From an uncultured Spirochaetales bacterium (lineage in GTDB: Bacteria > UBP6 > UBA1177): a stretch of DNA of 64,000 nucleotides. The position numbers were made by a program, and so were the translations under genes. Under the pieces are notes generated by a model. It was not told where the DNA came from and did not search any database. It saw only the letters and a program-made list of their open reading frames with translations. Location: NCBI GenBank assembly GCA_902774115.1, contig CACYHH010000005.1, forward strand, positions 1 to 64,000, read 5' to 3'. Below are positions 9,060-17,077 of the stretch, in pieces. Each line of letters starts with the position of its first letter. Positions within the stretch are counted from its first letter, which is position 1.

Positions 9060-9974
9060 TTGAAAAAAATCTCTTTTTTTCTCTTATTTTTTCTCATTTT
9101 CAGTTCAGTTTTCGCGGATGAAGCGGTCCGGAAATACGACGAAAAAAGTTTTGACGCCCTTTTTAATGCGGTTTCAAAGCACTATACCAAAGAGGAATTG
9201 AGGAAAATCGTTGAAAAATCTCTTGTTTCAGATGAACTTACAGAGAAAAATCTCGCTTTCATCTATTCACCGCTTTCGATAAAAAAGCAGGCAGAAGACC
9301 ACACCGGCTATCTCGACAAGCTGATAAACGACGAAACGGTGAAAAACGGAATCGATTTCTTTAATAAATACAAAGATTTGTTCTGTGAAACTTATTCTGA
9401 AACCAAGGTCGAGCCGAGCGATATCATCGGGATCCTGAACTGGGAAAGCAGGCTCGGAACTGTCACCGGAGAGCAGAAAATAGCCAAAATTTTCGCGGCT
9501 CAGTATTTTTTCGGAGAGGCGAGAAACAGCGGGCTCATAAAAAGCGGCGAATACGAAAAAGAGGGAGCGATGACGGTCGAAGCGGGTAAAAAGCGCGTCG
9601 AAAGGCTGAAAAAAAACGCTTTTTCCAACTTCAAAGCGCTTCTCATCCAGGCAAAAGAGAAAAATTTCGATCCGAGTGAAGTCAAGGGCTCGTGGGCCGG
9701 TGCGATCGGGTTCCCGCAGTTCATGCCGGCATCGATGAAATTCGCCAAAGACGGAAACGGAGACGGAAAAATCGATCTTTTTGTTATGGAAGATGCTATT
9801 GTGTCAGTGGCTAACTATCTGAAATTGCATGGTTATTCCGAAAAAGGAAATGTCGCGGCGTTTAAAGCCTACAACAATGACAGAATCTATGCCGAAGGAG
9901 TGAAAAAATACTCCGATCTTGTAAAAAAGGCTGGTGCGGCAGCCGGTTCATGCGGAAAACAGAGCACAAATTGA
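9060..9974 (+). CDS. Lytic murein transglycosylase, MltB/SLT_2 family
   Basis: Cleaves the MurNAc-GlcNAc bond of peptidoglycan with formation of a 1,6-anhydro end, in the periplasm. The 304-residue protein has an N-terminal signal peptide ending VFADEA without a lipobox. The catalytic Glu is in LNWESRLGT; GAIGFPQFMPASM and the DGNGDGKIDLF loop followed by SVANYLKLHGY are characteristic of MltB. The start is TTG at 9060 with no strong ribosome site. The 9-bp gap suggests co-transcription and translational coupling with the beta-helical lipoprotein. Unlike MltB of enterobacteria it appears to be a soluble periplasmic form. Confidence 0.9.
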   Translation: MKKISFFLLFFLIFSSVFADEAVRKYDEKSFDALFNAVSKHYTKEELRKIVEKSLVSDELTEKNLAFIYSPLSIKKQAEDHTGYLDKLINDETVKNGIDFFNKYKDLFCETYSETKVEPSDIIGILNWESRLGTVTGEQKIAKIFAAQYFFGEARNSGLIKSGEYEKEGAMTVEAGKKRVERLKKNAFSNFKALLIQAKEKNFDPSEVKGSWAGAIGFPQFMPASMKFAKDGNGDGKIDLFVMEDAIVSVANYLKLHGYSEKGNVAAFKAYNNDRIYAEGVKKYSDLVKKAGAAAGSCGKQSTN

Positions 9975-10027
9975 CTTTTTTCTTTTGAAAATTAAAATCT
10001 TCCGGCTTTTTTTTGAAGGAGTTTGAA

Positions 10028-10441
10028 ATGAAAGGCGTCCTTAAATCGTTTTTTTACGGTAACATGCTGATTTTGTTGGCTTTTGCTGCTTTGGCGGCTC
10101 CGATTCCGCTTTTTGCTGCCGAAGGTGAAAACCCGACGGTTGAGGTGACTTTCAAAAAATCTGCAAAAAGCGTGATTTATACGATAACTTACGGAAAAAA
10201 CACGAAATTCAACGACAACGAGGCGGCTCCCTACAAATTTCTCTTTCTTGATCCCGAAAAAAAGGAGCTGGGAAAGATAGAGCGCGCTTTCTTTGCGAAA
10301 AACAAGGAAGGAAAGGCTGAATATACCTCGAATTTCGGCGAATCTTCAGCAAAAATAGTGCTTCCGGTATGCCTTTACAACGAAAAAACGGGGCTTGCCG
10401 AAAAGTGCACGGTAAAAAATTTGAAACTTGAAATAAAATAA
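10028..10441 (+). CDS. Small exported protein of unknown function
   Basis: A 137-residue protein starting at ATG 10028 after GAAGGAGTTTGAA. Residues 1-30 form a signal peptide ending PLFAAEG. The mature part is about 107 residues, rich in Lys and beta-prone, with two Cys near the C-terminus (PVCLYNE and EKCTV) that could form a disulfide. I recognise no family. It is followed 11 bp later by the charged winged-helix-like gene, suggesting an operon with the next two genes. Confidence 0.7.
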   Translation: MKGVLKSFFYGNMLILLAFAALAAPIPLFAAEGENPTVEVTFKKSAKSVIYTITYGKNTKFNDNEAAPYKFLFLDPEKKELGKIERAFFAKNKEGKAEYTSNFGESSAKIVLPVCLYNEKTGLAEKCTVKNLKLEIK

Positions 10442-10452
10442 CGGAGGAAAAG

Positions 10453-11460
10453 ATGGGTTTAATCAAAAACATCAAAGATGCTGTTAAAAAAGAGGTCAAG
10501 GACTACATTTTCCAGATGGTCGAGGTTGAGAAGGAAAACGAGAAGAAGCCTGAACAGCCGTCAACTGAAAGTGTTCAGAAAAATATTGAAGTCAAAGCTG
10601 AACAGCCGGTTCCGAAAGCCGAGGAAAAACCGGTCGTAAAAGAGGAAAAGGTTCAGCCCGGGAAAGTCGAAGAAGTCGAAAAAGTCGTTGAAAAACCGCG
10701 CAAAAAAGAGATTTATCCGATTTCCAACGATCTTGAATTTGTCCGGGTTTCATACAAGAAAAATCAGGATGTCGTCACGATCCCGAAAGAACTTTCCGAA
10801 CTTATAAAAATGCTTCCGCTTGAAGAGTACGCATGTTTCGTAAAACTTTACTGTTTTGCGCTTGAGCAGAGGAAAAATTACGGCTACTGGGGCGGCACTC
10901 TGAAGCGCAGGATCGGGCTTGACAACCTGACTACCGCTGAATTTGAGGAACTTGGAAACAATCTGGCGGCTTACGGGCTTCTGCTGCTTGAACAGCTTAC
11001 CGAAAACCAGAAGACTTTCGTGCTCTATGTTCCGTTTGACGAAGATACCATGGTGAAACTCAGTACGGCTAAAAAACCTGAGAAAGAACCCGGGAAACCG
11101 GCAGCAAAAAAGGCTGAAAAACCTGCTCCGAAAGCGGCTAAAACGAAACCGGAACCGAAAGAGGAGCCCGAAACCCAGCGCGCCGAAGATATTCCCGGAA
11201 AAATGGTCGAAGGGATGGAAAACGACGAGATGTACAAATCCTACAAAACTTTTGTCAGCCTCGAGATCGACAAGGCGAAAATGCGCGTCGGAAGGGCAAA
11301 TTTCGACAAAATCTACATGGAAGCAGTCAAGTACATCGATAAAAAATACGGTTTCAAAGTGCTTTCAGATTCAGACAAGTTCAAGGAATATCTGACGAAT
11401 TACTATATTTCGGCGTTTGATATCCCGACATTCGAGAACTGGAAGAAATCGAAAGGTTAG
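10453..11460 (+). CDS. Charged protein with a central winged-helix-like domain, unknown function
   Basis: 335 residues, cytoplasmic by appearance, with no signal or membrane segment. Residues 1-90 are a Lys/Glu/Pro-rich low-complexity arm beginning with an amphipathic helix. About residues 95-195 look like a folded helical domain resembling a winged helix (TIPKELSEL, LEEYACFVKLY, LKRRIGLDNLT, LAAYGLLLLEQ). A second Lys/Pro/Ala linker (about 205-245) leads to a C-terminal helical domain of about 85 residues ending FENWKKSKG. Ribosome site ACGGAGG. The fold suggestion is weak: it could be DNA-binding, or a scaffold. Neighbours do not help, as both are unknown. Confidence 0.7.
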   Translation: MGLIKNIKDAVKKEVKDYIFQMVEVEKENEKKPEQPSTESVQKNIEVKAEQPVPKAEEKPVVKEEKVQPGKVEEVEKVVEKPRKKEIYPISNDLEFVRVSYKKNQDVVTIPKELSELIKMLPLEEYACFVKLYCFALEQRKNYGYWGGTLKRRIGLDNLTTAEFEELGNNLAAYGLLLLEQLTENQKTFVLYVPFDEDTMVKLSTAKKPEKEPGKPAAKKAEKPAPKAAKTKPEPKEEPETQRAEDIPGKMVEGMENDEMYKSYKTFVSLEIDKAKMRVGRANFDKIYMEAVKYIDKKYGFKVLSDSDKFKEYLTNYYISAFDIPTFENWKKSKG

Positions 11461-11472
11461 GCGGAGTCGAAG

Positions 11473-11721
11473 ATGCTTCAGGATATTAAGATTCTTATGA
11501 AATCGCTCAGCGATATAGATGTAAGGATAATGCTTTGCAAATCGGCGTTTGAGTGGGAGCTGCTGGCGAAAAAGTACAATGCTTTGCGCGACGAGATCGA
11601 GGCTTTCTGCACATCCGGGCTTCCGGAAGATGTTGAGACGGCTCTTGAAAAGACGAGGGCTTATCTGGTCGAAAAGAAAGGAGAGCTTCCTCCGCTTGAT
11701 TTGTCCGATTTTTTCAAATAA
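11473..11721 (+). CDS. Small helical protein, unknown function
   Basis: 82 residues, predicted mostly helical (LMKSLSDIDVRIMLCKSAFEWELLAKK) and cytoplasmic, starting 12 bp after the preceding gene with GGCGGAG in front. No family recognised. Position suggests it is the last gene of the 10028-11721 operon. Confidence 0.6.
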   Translation: MLQDIKILMKSLSDIDVRIMLCKSAFEWELLAKKYNALRDEIEAFCTSGLPEDVETALEKTRAYLVEKKGELPPLDLSDFFK

Positions 11722-11765
11722 ATTCAGTTAATTACCTTCTTATTACAAAAATTTTCATTTTTTAT

Positions 11766-11793
11766 TTGACTTTAAAACAATTCCGGCTATATT
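11766..11793 (+). promoter_or_regulatory. Predicted sigma70 promoter of the tRNA pair
   Basis: TTGACT at 11766-11771, 16-bp spacer, TATATT at 11788-11793. Transcription would begin a few bases before the tRNA-Val 5' end at 11807. Confidence 0.65.
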
Positions 11794-11806
11794 ACCTGCC
11801 GCTGAT

Positions 11807-11882
11807 GGGCGCTTAGCTCAGCTGGGAGAGCATCGGCCTTACAAGCCGGTGGTCGCAGGTTCGAACCCTGCAGCGCCTACCA
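11807..11882 (+). tRNA. tRNA-Val (anticodon UAC)
   Basis: A 76-nt cloverleaf. Acceptor GGGCGCT pairs with AGCGCCT (first pair G-U), D-arm GCTC..GAGC, anticodon stem CGGCC/.CCGG enclosing TTACAAG (anticodon TAC), T-arm GCAGG TTCGAAC CCTGC, discriminator A and an encoded CCA at 11880-11882. Confidence 0.96.
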
Positions 11883-11900
11883 TTCTTTCACAATCGAGAC

Positions 11901-11977
<77 letters not shown>

Positions 11978-12029
11978 TCTTTTTTTGTTTTTCCCAAAAG
12001 TTTTTTGAATTTTTTAATTGGAGTTTTTT

Positions 12030-12059
12030 CGTTACGTCGTTTCGCCGTTACGCTGTCAC
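12030..12059. repeat. Octamer-type intergenic repeat (ACG-rich variant)
   Basis: Three units with 8-bp period, CGTTACGT, CGTTTCGC and CGTTACGC, between tRNA-Asp and ptb. They are the reverse-complement style of the units at 6776-6838. Confidence 0.4.
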
Positions 12060-12144
12060 TTTTCTATTTTTCTTGATTTAACTCCTTTAAAATGCAACTA
12101 TTGCCCGATTTTTGTGATTGTTATTTTAATCCAAGGAGGACATT

Positions 12145-13068
12145 ATGTTCAGAAGTTTTGACGAAATGATTGATTTTGTTAAGAAAATGGAAAAGAAGCA
12201 GGTCGTTGCGGTTGTCGGTGCCGACAAGCCGGTCGCAGTCGAAGCTGCGATTGATATGGTTACCGAAAACCTTGCGATCCCGGTTCTTTTCGGAAACGCT
12301 GAAAAGATAAATCACCTTATCGAAGGAACGGTTCTTGAGGGCAAAGTCGAGATAGTTCCGTGTGCCGACAACGTTGAAAGCTGCTCGAAAGCTGCCGATT
12401 ACGCTGCTGACGGAAGAGTCAACATCCTCCTCAAAGGAAGCGTCGAAACCGCACAGATCATGAAAGCCGTTTTCAGAAAAGAGAACGGACTTAAAGCGGC
12501 GGCGGTAGTCAGCGACATCCTCATTTATGAAGATCCGCTTTCAAAAGGCGATGGCAAGAGGCTCGTCGGCCTTATGGACGGCGGCATAATCCCGCTCCCG
12601 ACTCTTGAGCAGAAAATCGAGATGACACGCGGCGCGGTTCAGGTTTTCCACAAACTCGGCTTCGAAAAACCGAGAGTTGCATACATTTCAGCAATCGAAA
12701 CGGTTTCTCCGAGAATCCAGTCCACAGTTGACGCTGCCGAGATCCAGAGAATGAAGGCTGAAGGCGAGCTCGATGACATCGACGCTTACCTCGAAGGACC
12801 TTACGCGATCGACAACGTAATTTCGGAATACGCCGCAAAGGTCAAAGGGATCAACTCCGTCATGGCTGGATGCGCCGACATCCTTATTTTCCCGAACATC
12901 GAAAGCGGAAACGTTCTCGGCAAGCTCGTCCACTACTGGGGCGGCGCTCAGACAGGCCACGTAATCGTCGGAGCGAAGGTTCCCGTTCTTCTGAGTTCGC
13001 GTGCCGACGATGCAAGGGCGAAAATCAATTCGCTCGTTCTCGGAATCACCGTAAACGCTCACAGTTAG
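12145..13068 (+). CDS. ptb: Phosphate butyryltransferase
   Basis: Converts butyryl-CoA and phosphate to butyryl phosphate and CoA, the first step of the phosphotransbutyrylase-butyrate kinase route that yields ATP in fermentation. 307 residues, the normal length. Family features include VVAVVGADKPVAVEAA near the N-terminus, NILLKGSVETA in the middle, LMDGGIIPLPTLEQK, and the C-terminal VGAKVPVLLSSRADDA. AAGGAGG stands before the ATG. Pairing with butyrate kinase downstream supports butyryl- over acetyl-specificity, although branched or acetyl substrates cannot be excluded by sequence alone. Confidence 0.92.
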   Translation: MFRSFDEMIDFVKKMEKKQVVAVVGADKPVAVEAAIDMVTENLAIPVLFGNAEKINHLIEGTVLEGKVEIVPCADNVESCSKAADYAADGRVNILLKGSVETAQIMKAVFRKENGLKAAAVVSDILIYEDPLSKGDGKRLVGLMDGGIIPLPTLEQKIEMTRGAVQVFHKLGFEKPRVAYISAIETVSPRIQSTVDAAEIQRMKAEGELDDIDAYLEGPYAIDNVISEYAAKVKGINSVMAGCADILIFPNIESGNVLGKLVHYWGGAQTGHVIVGAKVPVLLSSRADDARAKINSLVLGITVNAHS

Positions 13069-13071
13069 ACC

Positions 13072-13341
13072 ATGACAGCGCAGCACGAAGTCAAATACCC
13101 GGTGACGATTCCTTTGAAAGTCGTCATGCACTCAAAGGAAGAAGCGGGAAAAAATGTCGCTGATCTGATGGATATCCTTGCAAAGACAGAGATCCCGCTC
13201 AGAGGAAAGGTGACCGAAAACAAAAGTTCCGCCGGAAAATACACTTCCTACACAGTTCCGGTCTATGTCGAAAACAAGGAGAAGATGCACGCTCTTTACG
13301 AGGCTTTGAAGGCCCATCCCGATGTAAAATTCGCAATTTAA
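13072..13341 (+). CDS. DUF493 (YbeD-like) protein between ptb and buk
   Basis: 89 residues with the ACT-like alpha/beta layout of DUF493/YbeD: a strand YPVTIPLKVVM, a helix, the strand KGKVTENKSSAGKY-like region, and a final VYVENKEKMHALYEALKAHPDVKFAI. The family is usually next to lipoyl or other metabolic genes and is thought to be regulatory; no reaction is known. It starts 3 bp after ptb and ends 13 bp before buk, so it sits inside the butyrate-forming operon. No strong ribosome site precedes the ATG, which implies coupling to ptb translation. Confidence 0.75.
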   Translation: MTAQHEVKYPVTIPLKVVMHSKEEAGKNVADLMDILAKTEIPLRGKVTENKSSAGKYTSYTVPVYVENKEKMHALYEALKAHPDVKFAI

Positions 13342-13354
13342 TATGGAGAGAAAA

Positions 13355-14428
13355 ATGACAAAAACAGAAGTCGCAATCGTTGTAAATCCAGGTTCAACTT
13401 CAACGAAATTCGCCATTTTCAGCCGCGAAGGCTCGCTTTATGAAGAGACTGTGAGACATCCGCAGGAAGAACTCGCGAAGTTCAAACTTGTTTCGGAGCA
13501 GTTCGATTTCAGATACACGATGATAAAAAAGGCAGTTGACAAAGTCGTCGCCGAAAAAGGATTTCAGGTTGTCGCGTCTGTCGGCCGCGGCGGTCCGGTA
13601 AAACCGCTTGAAGGGGGCACTTACCTTGTCAATCAGGCACTTCTGGATGATTTAAACAGCTGCAAATTCGCGAACCACGCATCCAACCTCGGCGGAATAA
13701 TCGCAGATCAGCTGGCGAAGGATTTCGGACTCAAAGAGAGCTACATCGTTGACCCGGTAACGACCGACAATATGTGGGACAAGGCGCGTCTCAGCGGACT
13801 TCCGGGAATCACGAGGATATGCCGCGTTCATGCTCTCAACATCAAGGCAGTTGCAAGAAAAATCGCCGAAAAGCAGGGAAAGGATTTCTACAAAGCTAAC
13901 TATGTCGTTGCTCATCTTGGCGGCGGAATCTCGATCGCGGCACTCGAAGGCGGTAAAGTAGTAGACGTCAACGACGGACTTCTCGGAATGGGACCTTTCA
14001 GCATGAACAGGGCAGGCGCGATGCCGCTCATCGGAATCATAAATATGTGCTATTCGATGCCGAAAGAGGAAGTCATCCGCATTTTCTCGAGGGAAAGCGG
14101 ATTCAAGGCATACATAGGGACAGAAGATTTCCGTGACATCGAAGACCGCGTCAAAGCGGGCGATCCCGAAACACTAAAGGTTTTCGACGCATTTGAGTAT
14201 CAGGTCGCGAAAGAAATCGGCGCGTATGCCGCAGCTCTGAAAGGAAAGATCGACGGTATCATCGTCACCGGCGGATGCGCATACTTCAAGAAATTTGTCG
14301 AAGATCTCAAAGAATACACCGGCTGGATGGGCGAATTTTTCGTTTATCCGGGCGAAGACGAGCTGGCTGCCCTTGCGGAAGGTGCTTTCAGAGTTGTTGA
14401 CGGAAAAGAAAAAGCGAAGAATTATTAG
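13355..14428 (+). CDS. buk: Butyrate kinase
   Basis: Converts butyryl phosphate and ADP to butyrate and ATP; member of the acetokinase/ASKHA superfamily. With the ATG at 13355, which follows GGAGAG, the protein has 357 residues, the family norm; the upstream ATG at 13343 overlaps that site. Visible motifs: phosphate-1 loop VVNPGSTSTKFAIF, RGGPVKPLEGG, FANHASNLGG, VAHLGGGISIAA and IIVTGGCAY. Third gene of ptb-DUF493-buk. Its stop codon overlaps the first arm of an octamer repeat element. Confidence 0.95.
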   Translation: MTKTEVAIVVNPGSTSTKFAIFSREGSLYEETVRHPQEELAKFKLVSEQFDFRYTMIKKAVDKVVAEKGFQVVASVGRGGPVKPLEGGTYLVNQALLDDLNSCKFANHASNLGGIIADQLAKDFGLKESYIVDPVTTDNMWDKARLSGLPGITRICRVHALNIKAVARKIAEKQGKDFYKANYVVAHLGGGISIAALEGGKVVDVNDGLLGMGPFSMNRAGAMPLIGIINMCYSMPKEEVIRIFSRESGFKAYIGTEDFRDIEDRVKAGDPETLKVFDAFEYQVAKEIGAYAAALKGKIDGIIVTGGCAYFKKFVEDLKEYTGWMGEFFVYPGEDELAALAEGAFRVVDGKEKAKNY

Positions 14429-14528
14429 CCGCCGCATTTCTTGTCGATATATCGATATTTCGAGATTTCGATATTTCGACGGCGGCAAAACAAGGGCGGC
14501 GAATCGAAATTTCGGCCGCGGCGGCGGT
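14428..14528. repeat. Octamer array between GCCGCCG and CGGCGGC arms (copy 1)
   Basis: GCCGCCG at 14428-14434 and CGGCGGC at 14480-14486 enclose the octamers TCGATATA, TCGATATT, TCGAGATT, TCGATATT. The left arm begins at the last base of the buk stop. A second GC-rich half (GGGCGGCG, then the palindrome CGAAATTTCG, then GCCGCGGCGGCGG) continues to about 14528. Confidence 0.8.
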
Positions 14529-14540
14529 GGAATGACAATT

Positions 14541-14568
14541 TTGACAAAAAAATCGTTGTTATTATAAT
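14541..14568 (+). promoter_or_regulatory. Consensus sigma70 promoter for the lipid-kinase operon
   Basis: Perfect TTGACA at 14541-14546, 16-bp spacer, perfect TATAAT at 14563-14568, 30 bp before the ATG at 14598. Confidence 0.8.
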
Positions 14569-14597
14569 CTTCCGTTAAATTTTTAGAGGTGTTCTCT

Positions 14598-15521
14598 ATG
14601 CCGGGAATCGGTCTTGTCTCCAATCCTTATTCGAAAAAGAACAGAAAACATCCTGACAGGTTGCAGAAACTGATCGACTGCGCTCCCGACAAAGATCTTG
14701 TCAGACTGCCGGATTCATTCGACAAAATGGATGCGGCGATGGAGCATTTCAAGCAGAAAAAAGTCGATGTCATCGCGATAAACGGCGGTGACGGAACGGT
14801 TCATGTTGCGCTCACTTCGATGATGAAGATCTATCGCGGCGAGCAGCTGCCTAAAATCGCGATCCTCAAAGGGGGAACGATGAATATGACCGCTACCAAC
14901 CTCAAGCTCAGAGGCAATACTGTTTCGATTTTCAGACGTGTTGTCAAGGCATATAAGGAAAGGGAACTCAACTGCAGGCAGATTTCGCTTCTGAAAGTTA
15001 ACGAGCGTTACGGTTTTATTTTCGGAAGCGGCGCGGTCTGTACTTTCATGGATTTGTACCACCGGAGCAGTAATCCGTCTCCGCTTGTCGCGGCTAAATC
15101 GGTGCTTGCAATGGCGGGTTCGATGCTCGTCCACGGAAAACTTGCCGCCGAGTTCTTCAAACCGACGTGGCAGGAGCTCAACGCCGACGGTTTTTCGTTC
15201 GGCAGGGCGCCTTATTTAGCTTTCCTCATCACGACTCTTCCGTCGGTAGGGCTCGGAATGGATCTCACTTTCAGGGCGAAGGTCGATCCGAAAAAAGCGC
15301 AGATGATAGCCTTCCGTGACAAAGCGAAAATCGTGCCTCAGGTTCTCAGAGTATGGCTCGGCCGTTCGGTTCCGCCGGATGTCGTTGACGATACGGTGGG
15401 AAGCCGCTTCTTTATAAACGGAGAAAAATCGTTCAGATATACTTTGGACGGCGATATGTACTCGTCGTCAGGCAAACTTGTGGTCGAAACCGGACCGTTG
15501 TTGGATTTAGTTACGGAGTAA
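14598..15521 (+). CDS. Diacylglycerol-kinase-family lipid kinase
   Basis: 307 residues with the DAGK/sphingosine-kinase catalytic domain. The ATP-binding motif GGDGTVH is near residue 58 and KGGTMNMTA near residue 90, followed by a C-terminal beta-sandwich domain ending with YTLDGDMYSSSGK, the usual D-G-E/D lipid-binding element. It probably phosphorylates diacylglycerol or a related membrane lipid at the inner membrane; the substrate is not fixed by sequence. The ATG at 14598 is preferred over an in-frame GTG at 14589 because AGAGGT lies between them. First gene of an operon; PP2C starts 3 bp after it. Confidence 0.85.
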   Translation: MPGIGLVSNPYSKKNRKHPDRLQKLIDCAPDKDLVRLPDSFDKMDAAMEHFKQKKVDVIAINGGDGTVHVALTSMMKIYRGEQLPKIAILKGGTMNMTATNLKLRGNTVSIFRRVVKAYKERELNCRQISLLKVNERYGFIFGSGAVCTFMDLYHRSSNPSPLVAAKSVLAMAGSMLVHGKLAAEFFKPTWQELNADGFSFGRAPYLAFLITTLPSVGLGMDLTFRAKVDPKKAQMIAFRDKAKIVPQVLRVWLGRSVPPDVVDDTVGSRFFINGEKSFRYTLDGDMYSSSGKLVVETGPLLDLVTE

Positions 15522-15524
15522 AAA

Positions 15525-16292
15525 ATGCATTATAAGAGTGCTGCAAAGACGCATCCCGGCATGAAAAGGGAGCTTAACGAGGACAGTTACGTCATTCTTG
15601 AAAATGAGGGCGTTTTTGTTGTTGCTGACGGAATGGGCGGACACAACGCCGGTGAAGTCGCTTCAAAAATCGCGATCGACACAATTGCCGAGTTTTTCCA
15701 CGCTTCTGAGGAAGATGACGACATGACGTGGCCTTACAAACTTGATCCGACGCTCGCTCTTGACGCGAACAAACTCATGGTCGGTATAAAATTCGCGAAC
15801 AAGCGCATTTTCAAGCAGTCTTCCGAAGATGCTGCGTGCAGCGGAATGGGAACGACAGTCGTTTCTATAATAGCCAAAGACGGCGGCGAAGATCTTTATG
15901 TCGCGCATGTCGGTGACAGCCGCTGCTACTGTTTCTACGAGGGTGAACTGGTTCAGGTTTCGGAAGATCATTCGCTCGTCAACGAATACATCAAAGCCGG
16001 GCAGATCACGAAAGAGCAGGCCAAGACTTTCCCGCACAAAAACGTGATAATGCGTGCTCTCGGCATGAAGGACAACGTTCTTGTCGATATCCAGAAACGC
16101 ACGGCGAGAGCCGGAGAGATCTATCTTCTCTGCTCTGACGGACTTTCGGACATGGTTTCCGATCACGACATGGAAGTAGTGCTCGGCAGCGACGTTTCTC
16201 TCGAAGAAATGACGAGGCAGCTTGTCAATATGGCGAACGCGAACGGCGGGAAGGACAATATTACGGTTATTTTAGTTAAAGTTGAACCTTAA
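15525..16292 (+). CDS. PP2C-family Ser/Thr protein phosphatase
   Basis: 255 residues, full-length bacterial PP2C (Stp/PrpC type). Metal-binding and catalytic motifs are visible: R.LNEDS near residue 16, ADGMGGHNAGE at about 35, GMGTTVV at about 107, HVGDSRCY at about 128, EDHSL, LLCSDGLSDM at about 204 and GGKDNITVILV at the end. It dephosphorylates phospho-Ser/Thr targets, so it is a natural counterpart to the two Hanks-type kinases at 27095 and 61619. GGAG at the end of the preceding gene serves as ribosome site. Confidence 0.95.
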   Translation: MHYKSAAKTHPGMKRELNEDSYVILENEGVFVVADGMGGHNAGEVASKIAIDTIAEFFHASEEDDDMTWPYKLDPTLALDANKLMVGIKFANKRIFKQSSEDAACSGMGTTVVSIIAKDGGEDLYVAHVGDSRCYCFYEGELVQVSEDHSLVNEYIKAGQITKEQAKTFPHKNVIMRALGMKDNVLVDIQKRTARAGEIYLLCSDGLSDMVSDHDMEVVLGSDVSLEEMTRQLVNMANANGGKDNITVILVKVEP

Positions 16293-16306
16293 TAATGGAG
16301 ACGTTT

Positions 16307-17074
16307 ATGAAAAAATTTTTGATCTCAGCTGCAGTTGTCTGTGCTATGTTTTTCTTTGTTTCGTGCGGCGGAAGCAGTGAAGAAAAAGGCGGCGAAAGCA
16401 ATGAACCTTCAGAAAATTCTGATTCTGAAACAGCCGATGATGAGATTTCTGATTCCGAGGTCGCCGATTCCGAAGTGACCGACGGTGAAGTTGAAGATCC
16501 TGAAGAGCAGGAAGGACCGAAGGAACTCGTTTATCCAGAAGTTACCCCGTCATCGCGTGAAGAAGGCGACATAGCGCAGAATATCACAATTTATGATGAT
16601 CTTGACATTGAACACAAACTTGCAGAATGGTATAAGCCGAACAATCCGTCAAGCAAGCTGATCTGGCTCATTTTCACGACTTACGATTGTGCTCCGTGCC
16701 AGATTCTCAAAGAGGATTTGCTTGAAATAAACAAGCCTGAATATAAAAATCAGGGATTGAAAATTCTCCTTGTTTTCAACGGTTTGCTTGAGGGACCGCA
16801 GCCGGAACTTGAGCCTGAAAAGTTGTCGAACTATAAAGATCTCTTCCTTTCAGAATATCCTGAAACAGCCGATTTCGAGCTTTACGGTTACCTTAGAGAA
16901 GAAGAGCAGAAAGTACTCCGCAAATTTTTCAGCAGTCCTTTGGGCGGCGCATATCCGACATGGATGTTTATCGATGCTTCAACTATGGAAATTATTGAAT
17001 ACGGCGAAGGCTGGGGCTACGACATGGTTGACAGCGCTTGTGACGAGATAGAAATACTCCTTGAAGAGTTGTAA
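16307..17074 (+). CDS. Thioredoxin-fold lipoprotein with CAPC motif
   Basis: 255 residues from the ATG at 16307, which lies six bases after GGAGA; an ATG at 16295 is upstream in frame but overlaps the ribosome site. Lipoprotein signal ends FVSC, followed by a long Ser/Asp/Glu linker (about 20-75). From about residue 90 it has a thioredoxin-like fold: SKLIWLIFTTYDCAPCQILKEDL with a CxxC pair, then LKILLVFNG and a putative cis-Pro near AYPTWMFID. Probably a membrane-anchored periplasmic thiol-disulfide protein related to TlpA. It is followed by a second thioredoxin-like lipoprotein 3 bp downstream. Confidence 0.75.
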   Translation: MKKFLISAAVVCAMFFFVSCGGSSEEKGGESNEPSENSDSETADDEISDSEVADSEVTDGEVEDPEEQEGPKELVYPEVTPSSREEGDIAQNITIYDDLDIEHKLAEWYKPNNPSSKLIWLIFTTYDCAPCQILKEDLLEINKPEYKNQGLKILLVFNGLLEGPQPELEPEKLSNYKDLFLSEYPETADFELYGYLREEEQKVLRKFFSSPLGGAYPTWMFIDASTMEIIEYGEGWGYDMVDSACDEIEILLEEL

Positions 17075-17077
17075 GAT

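Noticed and set aside
14428-14528. Octamer array considered as a CRISPR remnant
   Set aside because: Units of 8 bp with no spacers; no cas gene in the window.
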